64,000 nt of DNA from Nocardioides sp. GY 10113 (lineage in GTDB: Bacteria > Actinomycetota > Actinomycetes > Propionibacteriales > Nocardioidaceae): contig NZ_STGK01000007.1 of the NCBI RefSeq assembly GCF_004919105.1, positions 1 to 64,000 on the forward strand, written 5' to 3'. Position 1 is the first letter of the stretch. Each line of letters opens with the position of its first letter. The notes below the pieces were generated by a model. It ran no database searches, was not told the DNA's origin, and worked only from the letters and a program-made list of their open reading frames with translations. Positions 1-10,600 of this stretch are shown one piece after another. The translations under genes and the position numbers were made by a program.

Positions 1-25
1 TGGCCCCGACCGCCGTCCAGGCGGC

Positions 26-1153
26 CTAACCCCAACTGTCACCTGTCCGTGCAGCAGTCCCGGTCGAGGCGTAGGCCCGTACATAGGGCCCGACGTCCAC
101 GCCGAGACTGGGGCCGTCATAGGAGAGGTAGTGGAAGTCGACGTTGACCAAGGCGGTCACCTTCGCGTCGATGTTGCCCTTGATTCCCCAGGTTCTGCTG
201 ACCAGCGCGGGTTTGGTGGTCTCGTCGGTGTTGAAGGCGTACTTGCCCTTGCTGTAGGTCAGTTCCGCTGCGGTCGTCTGTCGGAAGGTGGCCTGTGCGC
301 CGCCCTTGACCGAGGCGTTGAACTCGCCGTAGATCGAGGGGGTAAGGGTGGGGCACACCTGTCCGAGGCCGTACGGGAGCACGGCGCAGGTCATCTTGAC
401 CCGGGCGTTGTCGAAGGTCTTCTCCCCCGACCACGAGCCTGCTGCAGCGGCGGTGAGCGCGACCTTCGCGGTGACTGTGTTGGCAACCGTCGCGGTCGCG
501 TCGACGCGGGGAGGCAGCACGCCGCCGTCCACGTTGAACCCGAGCGAGAAGTCGTTGGTGAGGGTGAGAGCGCCGCGGATGTAGTTCGCGCCCGAGCCCC
601 ATTGCGCGGTAAGCGTCCACTGGTTCGCTTTGGAGACGTTGATACCCGCCCGCGCCGCCCGTGCGCTCGCGCGCGGGCTGGACGGCACGACCAGGTCAGA
701 GTTGTCCCAGGACAAGTCCGCATCGACGTTCTGCGCGACCTCCCAGATGCTGAGAGACGGCCCATGCAGGGTGATCGCGTTGTCTGTGGGATGGATCGCG
801 TCGATTCGGCGGATCACGACGTCCTCAGCATCGCGTGGAGCTACGAGCGCCTGACCGACCTGCAGATCGCTAAACGGCGGCTCGTTCGGCACCGACAGCT
901 CATCCTCGGAGAGCACGACGACTTGTGCCGCGTTCTGGTCGCTCAGCCGGACGGCGGGCGGCGCGCTTGCGTCCGACGCCGAGGTCGAGGCGAGTCCGGG
1001 GACCGGGGTGGCGGCCGAGGTCCGAACGCCCGTGTCGACAACGGCATTGGGAGTCGCCTGCGCCGGACTCGCCGAGGAGAGTCCAGCCGTGACCAGAGAT
1101 GCTGAGACAAGAACCGCAACGGCGGCAACGCCCCGCGCGAATGGGTTGTGCAA
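26..1153 (-). CDS. Secreted hypothetical protein with signal peptide
   Basis: 375 aa. The N-terminus has a short basic stretch, a hydrophobic core (about residues 9-28) and an A-x-A-type site near SPAQA, so it is probably exported by Sec. The first codon in frame is TTG, with an AAGGAG sequence about 10 bases upstream, which is a long but usable spacing. The body is rich in Ala, Thr, Val and Asn and looks beta-rich, with two Cys in the C-terminal half that could form a disulfide. I recognise no catalytic motif and cannot name a family. It is co-directional with the membrane protein encoded upstream, but 459 bases separate them, so it probably has its own promoter. Confidence 0.75.
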   Translation of the reverse strand: MHNPFARGVAAVAVLVSASLVTAGLSSASPAQATPNAVVDTGVRTSAATPVPGLASTSASDASAPPAVRLSDQNAAQVVVLSEDELSVPNEPPFSDLQVGQALVAPRDAEDVVIRRIDAIHPTDNAITLHGPSLSIWEVAQNVDADLSWDNSDLVVPSSPRASARAARAGINVSKANQWTLTAQWGSGANYIRGALTLTNDFSLGFNVDGGVLPPRVDATATVANTVTAKVALTAAAAGSWSGEKTFDNARVKMTCAVLPYGLGQVCPTLTPSIYGEFNASVKGGAQATFRQTTAAELTYSKGKYAFNTDETTKPALVSRTWGIKGNIDAKVTALVNVDFHYLSYDGPSLGVDVGPYVRAYASTGTAARTGDSWG

Positions 1154-1612
1154 GGTGACGGGTCTCCTTCGAGAGAGTCACCGAGAGCGCGCACGGGCGA
1201 CCGCCCGCGATGCTCCGACGCCCGGGCCGTCGCCCGCGGAGACCGTGGTGAACTAACCAGACGAACCCTCCAGTCTCGGCGACGGCAGGACCCCGAAATT
1301 GCGCCAGCCACCGACCCGCGAAACAAAGTCAGGCTGATCTGGGCGGGATCTGCCCTTCGGCAGTGATTCACACCCTCTACCCCGCAGCGGTGGAGTCGCC
1401 ACCGAGACAGCAGTCGCGAGAGAGCTCCGCACGATGAGTTGACAACTCCACGTGCCGCCTGAGTGCCCAGCAGCCCCGGCTGCTTCAGCTGGTGGCGGAT
1501 TGCGTTGGGAAGTAGGGCCTGACGGCCGCACCCGTCGCGTGAGGCACCTGGGGTGCGGGGTCTGGGGCGCCGGGCCGCGAGAGCTGGGGGCGGAGGTGCC
1601 GAACAGCCTGCG
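1154..1612. other. Intergenic region without a supported gene
   Basis: 459 bases between two minus-strand genes. Open frames here do not show the codon pattern of neighbouring genes. A short perfect hairpin with 6-bp arms (CGGTGG/CCACCG, 1388-1404) and a 5-base loop is visible. It could be a weak terminator for the membrane-protein gene or an operator for the secreted-protein gene. No convincing -10/-35 pair was found by eye. Confidence 0.4.
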
Positions 1613-3979
1613 TCAAGGCGCGATCTCCTTGCCGATGTCGAGAACAAGCGTGGTGCTCGGGTCCGCCATGAAGGCGTCGAACTCGTCCTGGCTACCGAAG
1701 ATCGGGGCGCCGGCGTATTGAGTGGCGATCGCGGCAAGATCGCGCAGCCTGGCATCGGGGTCTTCACCGTCGGCGTCGTGGGTGAGCCGGTCGAGGGCCG
1801 GCAGCACGTGCTCGGTGAATCCGATCCGGTACTGCTCGGCCAGTCGACCGAGCTCCGCCCGCTCGTCTGCACAGCGGACTTCCAGTTCGGCAGTCTCCTG
1901 GATCAGAGCGTCGTACGCCGCGTCCCATTCCTGCGCTGGGTCCCGGCCGACGAGTGCAAGTCGGACTCCCCGCACAATGATGGCCGCGGCGTACTGGCCA
2001 ACGATGCCGCCAACCAGCGCGCCGACGGCCTGGTTCGGGATCACTTTGCGCCCGACCGCCGCACATGCCCAGACCGCCACGGATTCAGTCACGGTCTCCG
2101 TCGCAGCGAGGGCCGCCTCGGCCGCCGTGAGGCGTCCCGTTGCGAGTCCGTGTGCCACGACTGCGACGTCCAGGCTCGCCTTCGCCATCGCGACACCGAG
2201 ATCGCTCTCGGCGAGGACTCTCCGGAAGGGGTTCGTTGCTCCATCGGCAACGGCCTTCTGCGCCGTGGATTGAATGATGCTCCCGGCGGCGGCGGTAGCT
2301 GCCGAGGCGGCACCTGCGCGAGCCGTGCGAATGGTGGCGTCTGTCCACGACAGACCATCGAAGGTCCCGTGTTCCAACACATGCCGCGCGGTGTCGGTCG
2401 CGATTGTCACGAGTGCAGCAGATCCACCTGCGGAGACGGCCGCACCTACTGCTTGACGGAATTGAGTGTCGCCAAAGAGGCCGTTCACATAGCTGAGTGG
2501 ATCGTCGGTGATGTCGGCGAGCCGGGTGGTGCTCACTGGGTCCGAGGCGACGTCGCCGGCCGTGATCCTGTCGGTGAGGCGTTCCTGGACACTCTCGTAT
2601 CGGTCGTGGAACAGGCCGCGGGGCATCTCGAGGCGCCGTTCCAGGAAGTCCGCAGTCTCGACCCGATGATCCTCTGGGACCAGGAGTTGCATGTGCCCGT
2701 ACTTGTCATTGGGCAGTCCGTTGGACGACATGCGCTGGACGTTGGTGCTGAGGACCTTGGCTTGAGCCTCGCCGATGACGTTGCCGGCACCGTCATGCAG
2801 CACGAGATCGGCAGGGTCAGTGGGTCGTCCGAGCCACTCGGTCATCCGTAGCCGGATGTCTGAGCCTTCGGCCATGGCGTTGAGGTTGAACGACAGTTCG
2901 TGCTTCCACTCGAAGTAGTGGCCACGCTGTTGAGCGATCGTGCGGTTTGAGAACCGTGCCTGCATGCGTCGAATCAGGTCTGGCTGTTCCAGTAGGTAGC
3001 CCAGTTGCTGGCGTTCGCGCTCAGTCGCTACTCGCGCGATCTCCCAGGCCGCGATGTCGGTGACCGTTGCACCGGTGCGCGGGGTGGAACGCGCCGCAGC
3101 CGCTGCTTTGGCGGCATCGAGAGTTTGCGGGGAATGCGGCTCGAACTCACCTTCGGTGGTCATGCGCGAGGTCGCGATGACCGCGGCGACGATCTGCGCG
3201 AGACCGACAAGCTCGGCAACGATCGCTCGCTCGTCGGCTGCGTAGGTCTCGTAGCTGTTGTTGCTCTGGACCAAGGCACGGAACGCCGGAAGCCGCCCGA
3301 TCCCCAAGTCCGTCAGTCGCGTCAGCACCTGCGCGGCGTCCTCGTACCGACGAGCGGCGAACTGCGTCTGATCGGTGGCGAGCTGCTTCAGCAGCTCATC
3401 TTGCGCGGCAGCCAGTTCGGACACCTGCTGCTTGCGCTGCTCGGTCGAATCGTCGCGGGTTGACCACAGCAGTAGGGCGACGGATCCTGCGGCCAACAGG
3501 CTGCCCGCGACCAGTCCCTTGTTCGCCAGGAGTTGGCCACGTACGCCGCGCAGGGCTTTGATCGTCTGCTTGGTGGCCCTGGACTGCAGGGCACGGTTTA
3601 CGCCTGCCGGGAGGTGTCGGAGCGAGCCGAGCGCGTACGCCACGTTGGTGGCCACCCCGCCAGCCTTGACGAGAGCGTCGACAACATCGAGCGCGGCCAC
3701 GCGGACGTCAGCGTCGACCTCACCGAGTTCGGGGACGGCGTCCACCGTGGGAACGTCGCCCAACCGGACGTCATGGATCGCCCGGAATGCCTCGGCAAAC
3801 GGGGCGAGCAATTTGTCGATCGCATCGTCGTGGGCTGCGAGCAGCGCCGCCTCAGCGTCTCGAAAGCGGTCATTGGCTCGAGCGCGCTGTTCCTCGGAGT
3901 GCTCGCCGGCTTGCTCGTCGTCTCCCGGCGCCGACTCAACGGTGGGCTGCGGCACGTCATTGTCGGGTCCAGGCGCCAT
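1613..3979 (-). CDS. Large membrane-anchored protein of unknown function
   Basis: 788 aa from the ATG at 3979, chosen because GGAGG lies 4 bases upstream; longer in-frame starts have no ribosome site. An acidic, Gln/Glu-rich N-terminus (1-60) precedes a helical region and a clear transmembrane segment at about 154-173. A coiled, charged region follows. Around residues 388-408 an Asp in a hydrophobic strand (ADLVLHDG) is followed by GEAQAK, which has the spacing of a PD-(D/E)XK-type core. This is suggestive only. The C-terminal 300 residues are Ala/Gly-rich helices with glycine-zipper-like stretches that may be membrane-active. It is divergent from the NTPase operon starting at 4692, so a shared role is plausible but unproven. 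I do not recognise the family. Confidence 0.75.
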   Translation of the reverse strand: MAPGPDNDVPQPTVESAPGDDEQAGEHSEEQRARANDRFRDAEAALLAAHDDAIDKLLAPFAEAFRAIHDVRLGDVPTVDAVPELGEVDADVRVAALDVVDALVKAGGVATNVAYALGSLRHLPAGVNRALQSRATKQTIKALRGVRGQLLANKGLVAGSLLAAGSVALLLWSTRDDSTEQRKQQVSELAAAQDELLKQLATDQTQFAARRYEDAAQVLTRLTDLGIGRLPAFRALVQSNNSYETYAADERAIVAELVGLAQIVAAVIATSRMTTEGEFEPHSPQTLDAAKAAAAARSTPRTGATVTDIAAWEIARVATERERQQLGYLLEQPDLIRRMQARFSNRTIAQQRGHYFEWKHELSFNLNAMAEGSDIRLRMTEWLGRPTDPADLVLHDGAGNVIGEAQAKVLSTNVQRMSSNGLPNDKYGHMQLLVPEDHRVETADFLERRLEMPRGLFHDRYESVQERLTDRITAGDVASDPVSTTRLADITDDPLSYVNGLFGDTQFRQAVGAAVSAGGSAALVTIATDTARHVLEHGTFDGLSWTDATIRTARAGAASAATAAAGSIIQSTAQKAVADGATNPFRRVLAESDLGVAMAKASLDVAVVAHGLATGRLTAAEAALAATETVTESVAVWACAAVGRKVIPNQAVGALVGGIVGQYAAAIIVRGVRLALVGRDPAQEWDAAYDALIQETAELEVRCADERAELGRLAEQYRIGFTEHVLPALDRLTHDADGEDPDARLRDLAAIATQYAGAPIFGSQDEFDAFMADPSTTLVLDIGKEIAP

Positions 3980-4691
3980 CGATCCTCCAAACCGGGCGGT
4001 CGCATCTGTCACACCACCAATGGCTGCGCGGCGGCCGCACGATGCGGCTGCACCGTCGGCCGAGCGTTCGGATTGTGGCATTGGGGCCCGACGGATGTGG
4101 CACGTCCCGGCATCTTCCCGACCCGAGACAGCCCCGGAGGGCGACAAGGGACCGACGAACCGGTGGCCTCGTCGCCGAGCCTCGCAATGGCCTCAAGCGA
4201 GGTCGACAGTTAGCTCGTCGGCGGCCCGACAAGCTCGCCGCGGCCGACCAGTTCTCGCACTGCTCTGCTGCAGCCGGACTGGCGGGCGCCAGCCTCGTCC
4301 CTGAACGAGATCACCGGCGGTTCAGCGCAGGTCTCTCCGTGCCAGGAGCACTGCCCGGCAGCCGCCTTCGTTCCGGCTCCGTGGAAGGCCGCGTCGTACC
4401 GGATCGCTGTGATCATGGCCCTCGAGGCTACGCCCGGCGTCGCCCCCGCTCCGCGTCCCGGTCCTCAGGACGGCACGGTGCAAGGTCGGCAGGGTGCGAG
4501 GTCGGCAGGGAGAGCGGCGGGATGATGATCTTGCTTGCCCGGCCCGCCCTGGCTACCGCGTCGGGTGTGCTCGGCCGCCGGAATCGAGGCGAAGCGTTCG
4601 CTCGTGACCATCGATTTCCGAAGGATCGACGTATCTGTCGGATCCCAGAACTAACCTTCGCGGGGTTCAGCAACGGGCAAGGAGGAACCGC
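3980..4691. promoter_or_regulatory. Long divergent intergenic region upstream of NTPase operon
   Basis: 712 bases between the membrane-protein gene and the NTPase gene. No frame is convincing as a gene. A perfect 12-bp direct repeat, AGGTCGGCAGGG, occurs at 4483-4494 and 4499-4510, so the copies are 16 bp apart, which would suit a regulator bound in tandem. The last bases contain AAGGAGG, the ribosome site for the GTG start at 4692. Confidence 0.4.
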
Positions 4692-7600
4692 GTGACCGAC
4701 GCCGCAGATCATCTCGACGCAGCATGGCCAGATGCGAAGGAGGTGTTCGCGGTCTACGACCCCGAAGCCCGGGCACGTGAGGTCCTCGATCGGGTGACCG
4801 CGGCGGATGTGTTCCGCGCCGCGAAGACGAACAACGGGTTGCGCGACTCGCTGGCCAGGATGCTTGGGCTCAGCTCGGGTAAGTTCTTCAAGCAGGCCAT
4901 GGCGGGGCGTGCGCTGGATCTTGCGCGCACCTGCGAGGACTCCCGGTGGCACCTCTTGGGGCAGTCCGCCGGCAGCATCATCAGCACCCTCGACGACGAC
5001 CCCGAGGCTTGGGCGCGGTGGACCGAGGGCGACGGGACCGCACTCGGCTGGTTCGGATCTGACGACACCTTCGCGGAGATACTGCCGACGGTGGTCGACA
5101 TGCTCGGGGACGCTCTCGTCCGCCTGGGAGCCTTGGCCGAGATGGACAGGCCCGGGGGTGCCGTCATGCCGGCGTTGATCCTGCTGGCTGGGGTGGACTC
5201 CGATGCCGCCGAAGCGCTCGAGAAGCTGGCTGTGGACCACCCCCGGGTGCCGAGGCCGCCAGCCTGGCGGGGATGGACGCCTCCTGAGGACAGCTGCTCC
5301 TCGCCCGACCCCGACCCGGCCGACGAGGTTGCAGGCGCCGACGACACACCAGCGGACGCGGCGGCCCCGTCGACCGCGGACGCCCCTGCGGACGCCACGG
5401 ACACCCCCAATGCCTCTGTCCTCGAGCCGACCGGCACGGCCCCACTCGACCCGGCGGCGGACTGGGAGCGCGCATCTGAGATGTCACGCGCGGTTACCCG
5501 CGATATCGACGAAGGGCGCATGCCCTCGACCGGGCTCCTCGAAGGTTTGCTCGAGTTCGCCGAGGCCGTCGCGGACCTTGCCGAGGAGCTTTCGTCGACC
5601 ACAGGACTCCCCGTTCCCGCAGAGCGGGCCGCGATCCTCGACGCCCTGGCCCGCCTCGAGCACGAGGACGACGTGCGCACCGAGCAGCTCCAGCTGCTGG
5701 GCCGCCTGCTCGGCGTCGACACCCGGCCGCCCGGTGGCCTCGTGGACCAGCTCGCACGGCTGCGCGGATTGGTCGAGGAAGCCGTCGCCATCGGCGAGGA
5801 GCACGAGGCCTTCGACGGACTGCTCGCGCTCGCGCTGCTCGCCTCGAGCAACGCGGACACGCCGGTCGAGGATCTCCTTGAGCTGGAGAGCCGCGCCGAG
5901 TCCGGCCTCCCGGTGGAGCTGAGCCACGTCGTGGCCCATGCCGGCCGCTCACGCCTCAGCATCCCCGACGAGGCCCCCGCCGCAGCGGCGAACGCTGAAG
6001 ATGACCCGGCCGCCACGGCGGACGGCAACGACGCCGCTGACCCGGCGGGACCATCCGAGGTCGACAGCGCCCAGCCGGAGGGCACCTCGGGCAGCCGCAG
6101 CGACGACGCCATGCAGCCGCAGGAGCCCACGGCGAGCGCCCCAACTCCCTCCGAAGCCGACGAGGTGCCGACCCTCGCGGGGTCGGGCGACCACGCTGCC
6201 GACGCATCACGCTCCACGAGTACCGCGCTCGACACGGAGGCCCCGACTCCCGCGGGGGATGCGCTCGGCTCGTCCGACGCCGCCAACCACTCCGTTACCG
6301 CCGACGGCCAGCAGCCCGAGGGCGTCTCCCCCGAGTCCGGACAGTTCTCCGCCGCGGACAAGGGCAGCGTGGAAGACCTCGAGGCCGCCGTGCTCGCGGA
6401 CCTGGCCCGCACTGGGTCACGGCTCCTGCGCAGCCCCTCCCAGGCGTCGGAGACCGCCGCATCGACGTCCGATTCGCAGGAGGACCGGGCCGACGGCCTA
6501 TCAGAAGGCCGCGATGGCGCATCCGAGCTTGCGGTCGTTGAGGAGCCGGAGGCGGATCTCCCGGCACGCCCTGCCCACCCGGCCTCCGAGGCACGGGCCG
6601 CAGAGGTCGAGGTGGGTCTGCTCGACGCAGACCGGTTCGGCCTCGCCTCCCACCTGCACACCACGGCTGCCTCGATCGCGGCTCGACGCCTCGCCGCGTG
6701 GGCTGTCGGCATGGTCGGCTCGGCCGGCCCAGTCGCCACGGCTTTCTCGGCTGCCACCCACGACATCTCCCGCTCCGCGCTCGCCGACGACCGTGCCGGG
6801 CAGTGGCTGGCGTGGGCCGCAGCGCTCCGCGTCTCGCTGATCTCGCCGGCCGTCGGCGCGCCCCTGCTGCTTACCGAGCTGCAGCCGACCCTGGCGGACC
6901 TGCGAGCGACCAGCCAGGTCGCGGAGGCCTTCATCCAGGCCGCCCAAGCCGGCGCGATCGCGCTCCCCATGGTCTCCGACGTCGGCGAGGCCGAAGCCGG
7001 CGCCGAGACGGCCGCCGACGAGGCCAGGGCGCTGCTCGACGGAGCCGCCACCTTCAAGATCAAGTATGTTCCCGCGACCGGCGTGTACAAGGCGTGGATG
7101 TCACGCGACGGGCGCCTGGGCCGCCTGCTCACGCTGGTCGCCGCGAACGACCCGGAAACGGTGCCGGAGGTTCTGCGCCAGGTGGGGTCGCTCGAGCGGG
7201 ACGCTGATCGCGCCATCGACGACACGTTCCACGGGATGCGCGGACGCAACAAGCGCAACGAGATCAACGGCGGCGCCCGCCAACAGCTCCTCGGGCTCTG
7301 GGCCGACAGGGTCGACCTGGCGCGCCGCTGGGCCGCCCGAGCAGGCGACGCCAGCCAGCGGCGCGAAGCGGTGTGGGCCGACCAGCAGCACGCGCGGCCC
7401 CTGGAGAAGCTGCGCCGCGACCTCTACCCCCTCGTGGACCCGGCACGACAGGAGCTGCGCCGCCACGCCGCAGCCTGCCCCGACCCGGTCGAGTCGGCCG
7501 CCGTCGGCGCTGCGGCGCGGATGATGGAGGACGCCATCGAGTTCGCCAACGGCCATCCTCCGCGCGGCCCGGAGGCCGACCCTTCGTGGCTGACCGGCCA

Positions 7601-10600
7601 CGAACTCCTCGCCAGCGGCCTGCCGTTGACTGCGAAGCCGCTCGCGCTCACCGCGGGGGTGCCGCACGACGAAGTGGTCGCCGCCATCGCCGCCATCAGC
7701 GACGTCCCGTTCGGTCCGATCGCCACCTACGACCGGCTCGCCTCCTGCGATCAGCACCACCTCACGAGTGTCCTGGTCCGCCACCTCGACTCGGCCGGCG
7801 CGGAGGCGGCCGACACCTTGGCCACCCGCCGCCGCGACGACGTCACCGCGGCACGGCGGCGCCTGGCCGAGGAGTCCGCCGCGGTCGAGCAGTCGCTGCG
7901 CTACCGTCGCCGGCAAGCCACCCTCTCCGCCGACCAGGCGGAGGAGCTGGCCGCGCGGCTGGCCGTGATCGATGCCGATCCGAGCGCCGACTTCCCCGCC
8001 CTGCGAGCCGAGCTGGCCACCGTGCAGGACGCGTGCGACAAGGCACAGACGCAGGCGACCGAGGCGGCGCGGGCGCAGGTCGCACACCTGGCGGAGACCA
8101 ATGCCACGATCGCGCAGCACCAGTCCCTGCTGCTCGCGTCGATGGATTCCGGCGACGTGGCGGTGGCGCTGGAGTACGTCGACCAGCTCCTGACCACCGG
8201 GCGACTCCCTGAGACCGACACGTCGCGGGAGGTGTTCGAGGCCTTCTACCCGGCGGTGCCCAGCCTCGACGGGGTCGACACCGTCGTGACGAGGCTGCGC
8301 GACTCGATGGCGTCTGCGAACGACGACGCGACGGTCGCTGCGCTGCGTGCCGCAGCCGACCCGGACGGCATCGCCGAGCTCCGTCCGGGGCTGAGCGCGG
8401 CGTTGGAGTCCTGGTCCGGCCTCCGCAAGACCAGCGGGGTCCAGATCGATACCGCGCTGCGTCAGGTCCTCGCCCAGATCGGCTTCGATTTCCGAATCGC
8501 CACCCGGGAGAAGGGCGCCTACACCGGCCCCGGCAGCTACTGGCGCCTGTCCGGGGTGACCGGTCACGGCAAGGCATTGACGCCCGTCCTCGGCTCGCGA
8601 GCGTCGCGGACCCCGAACGTGCTGCATGTGGCCGTGGTGCCCAAGGTCGTGGATCCTGCCCAGCTGGTCGGCCTGTTCTCTCGGCTGCCGAGCGAGGAAA
8701 CCGTCGTCGTGCTGTACCTGCCCGGTTCACTGTCCACGGTCGCGCGTCAGCGAATCGCGCAGGACTCCCGGCGCCACGCCCGACCGCCCGTCATCGTGGT
8801 GGACCAGGCCGCGTTCTGCTTCGTGGCGCTGGCCCCGGGGCGGCCGCGACACACGCTGGCCACCCTCACGCTGCCGTTCACCGGCGAGTCACCGTACGCC
8901 GACCGCGCCACGCGCACGCCCCGCGAGATGTTCTATGGGCGGACTGTCGAGCGCGCCCAGGTGATGGACCTGGATGGCCCCTCGTTCGTCTCGGGCGGGC
9001 GTCAGCTCGGCAAGTCCGCGCTGCTGTGGGCGGCCGACGAGGCGTTCGACGACCACGACGCCCGGCGCTCGGTGGTCTGCGACATCCGCACCGTGGGCGC
9101 GACCGGTGACCCGGAGCGAATCTGGGTCGAGGTGCGGCGGGCGCTCGTGGAGGACAACGTCCTCGAACGGCCGCCGGTCGACGCCGACGACTCCCCCGAC
9201 GCGATCGCGTCGGCGATCGTGTCCTGGCTCGACGCCGACGACCGGCGCCGCCTGCTGATCATGTGCGACGAGGCCGACGCCTTCTTGGAGGCCGACGCCC
9301 ACGCCGGCAGGTTCCACCACATCACCTTGTGCAAGCAGCTGATGGAGTCGACCGACCGCCGGGTGAAGTTCGTCTTCGCTGGACTGCACACGACGACACG
9401 GTTCGAGAAGCTGCCGAACCAACCGCTGGCCCACCTCGGCCGACCGGTCGTCGTCGGGCCGTTGGCCCCGCAACCGGCGTTCGACCTGGTGACCCGACCG
9501 CTCGCCGCCCTCGGCTACCGGTTCGCCGACGAGCGAAGCCAGGCAGCTCGGGTGATGACGTTCACGAACAGCGTCCCGTCGCTGATGCAGCTGTTCGGGC
9601 AGGCGCTGGTCACCTACCTCGCGGCGCGCCCCGTCGGCAACGGACCGACTTGGGAGATCACCGACGAGGACCTGACGGCGATCATGGACGACACCAAGCT
9701 CCAGGCTCAGTTCCGCGAGAAGTACCTGCTCACGCTCAACCTGGACCCGAGGTACAAGGTGATCGTCTATGCCTGCGCGCTGCACGCGTATGCCGATCCG
9801 GCCTCGACAGGCCAGCTGGTCGGCGACCTCGAGGAGACGTGCCGATCGCAGTGGCCCGAGGGGTTCGGCGAGCTCTCCGCGGACCACTTCGAGTCGCTGG
9901 CCGAGGAGTGCTGCCACCTCGGCGTGCTCACCAGGGACGGCGAGCGCTACCGGCTCCGGACACGCACGCTGCTGTCACTTCTCGGCACCGAGGACCAGGT
10001 CACCGACGTGCTGGCTTCTGCGTCGGAGCGCCTGACGCTCCCTGCCCAGACCGACGTGTTCTCGCACCGCGCACTGACTGGCAACAAGGCACCGGCCCCG
10101 CTGACGGCCCGGCAGACCTCGACGATGCTCAACGGGCAACCCCGGGTGATCATCGCTGCGGGAACTCCGGCGACCGGCATCGACCGGGTCACCGACTACC
10201 TCAAGCGACTCCACACCGATCGCACCAGCAACCGCCTCGCCGTCTGGCCGGTGGAGAGCCCGACCCCGCAGGCCCTCTCGGAGGCTGCGACGGCGCTGCA
10301 GGTACCGGGCCTCCTCGTGGTCGACGCGTGCGGCCGCACCCCGGCCGCCGTGACCGCTCTGTTGGAGGCCGCCGACCGGGTGATCGGCGACCGCTCGGCA
10401 CCCGGCGGGACTTCGGTCGTGGTACTGGTGGACCAGGCTTCCGGCCCGTCGTGGATCGGCCGCCCGAACCGCATCGAGGTCGGGCGGCTGGACGTGCCGG
10501 CCACCGTCATGTGGTGTGACGAAGCCGGAACCCGAGCCCACGCTCCCGCCGAGGGACGTCAGGTGCATGTGATCACCTCTGGCTGGCCCCGGCTCCTGAT

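Noticed and set aside
4754-7267. Long open frame antisense to the giant NTPase gene
   Set aside because: Product is low-complexity Ser/Arg/Ala, an artefact of G+C bias; the sense frame has domains, a ribosome site and gene coupling.
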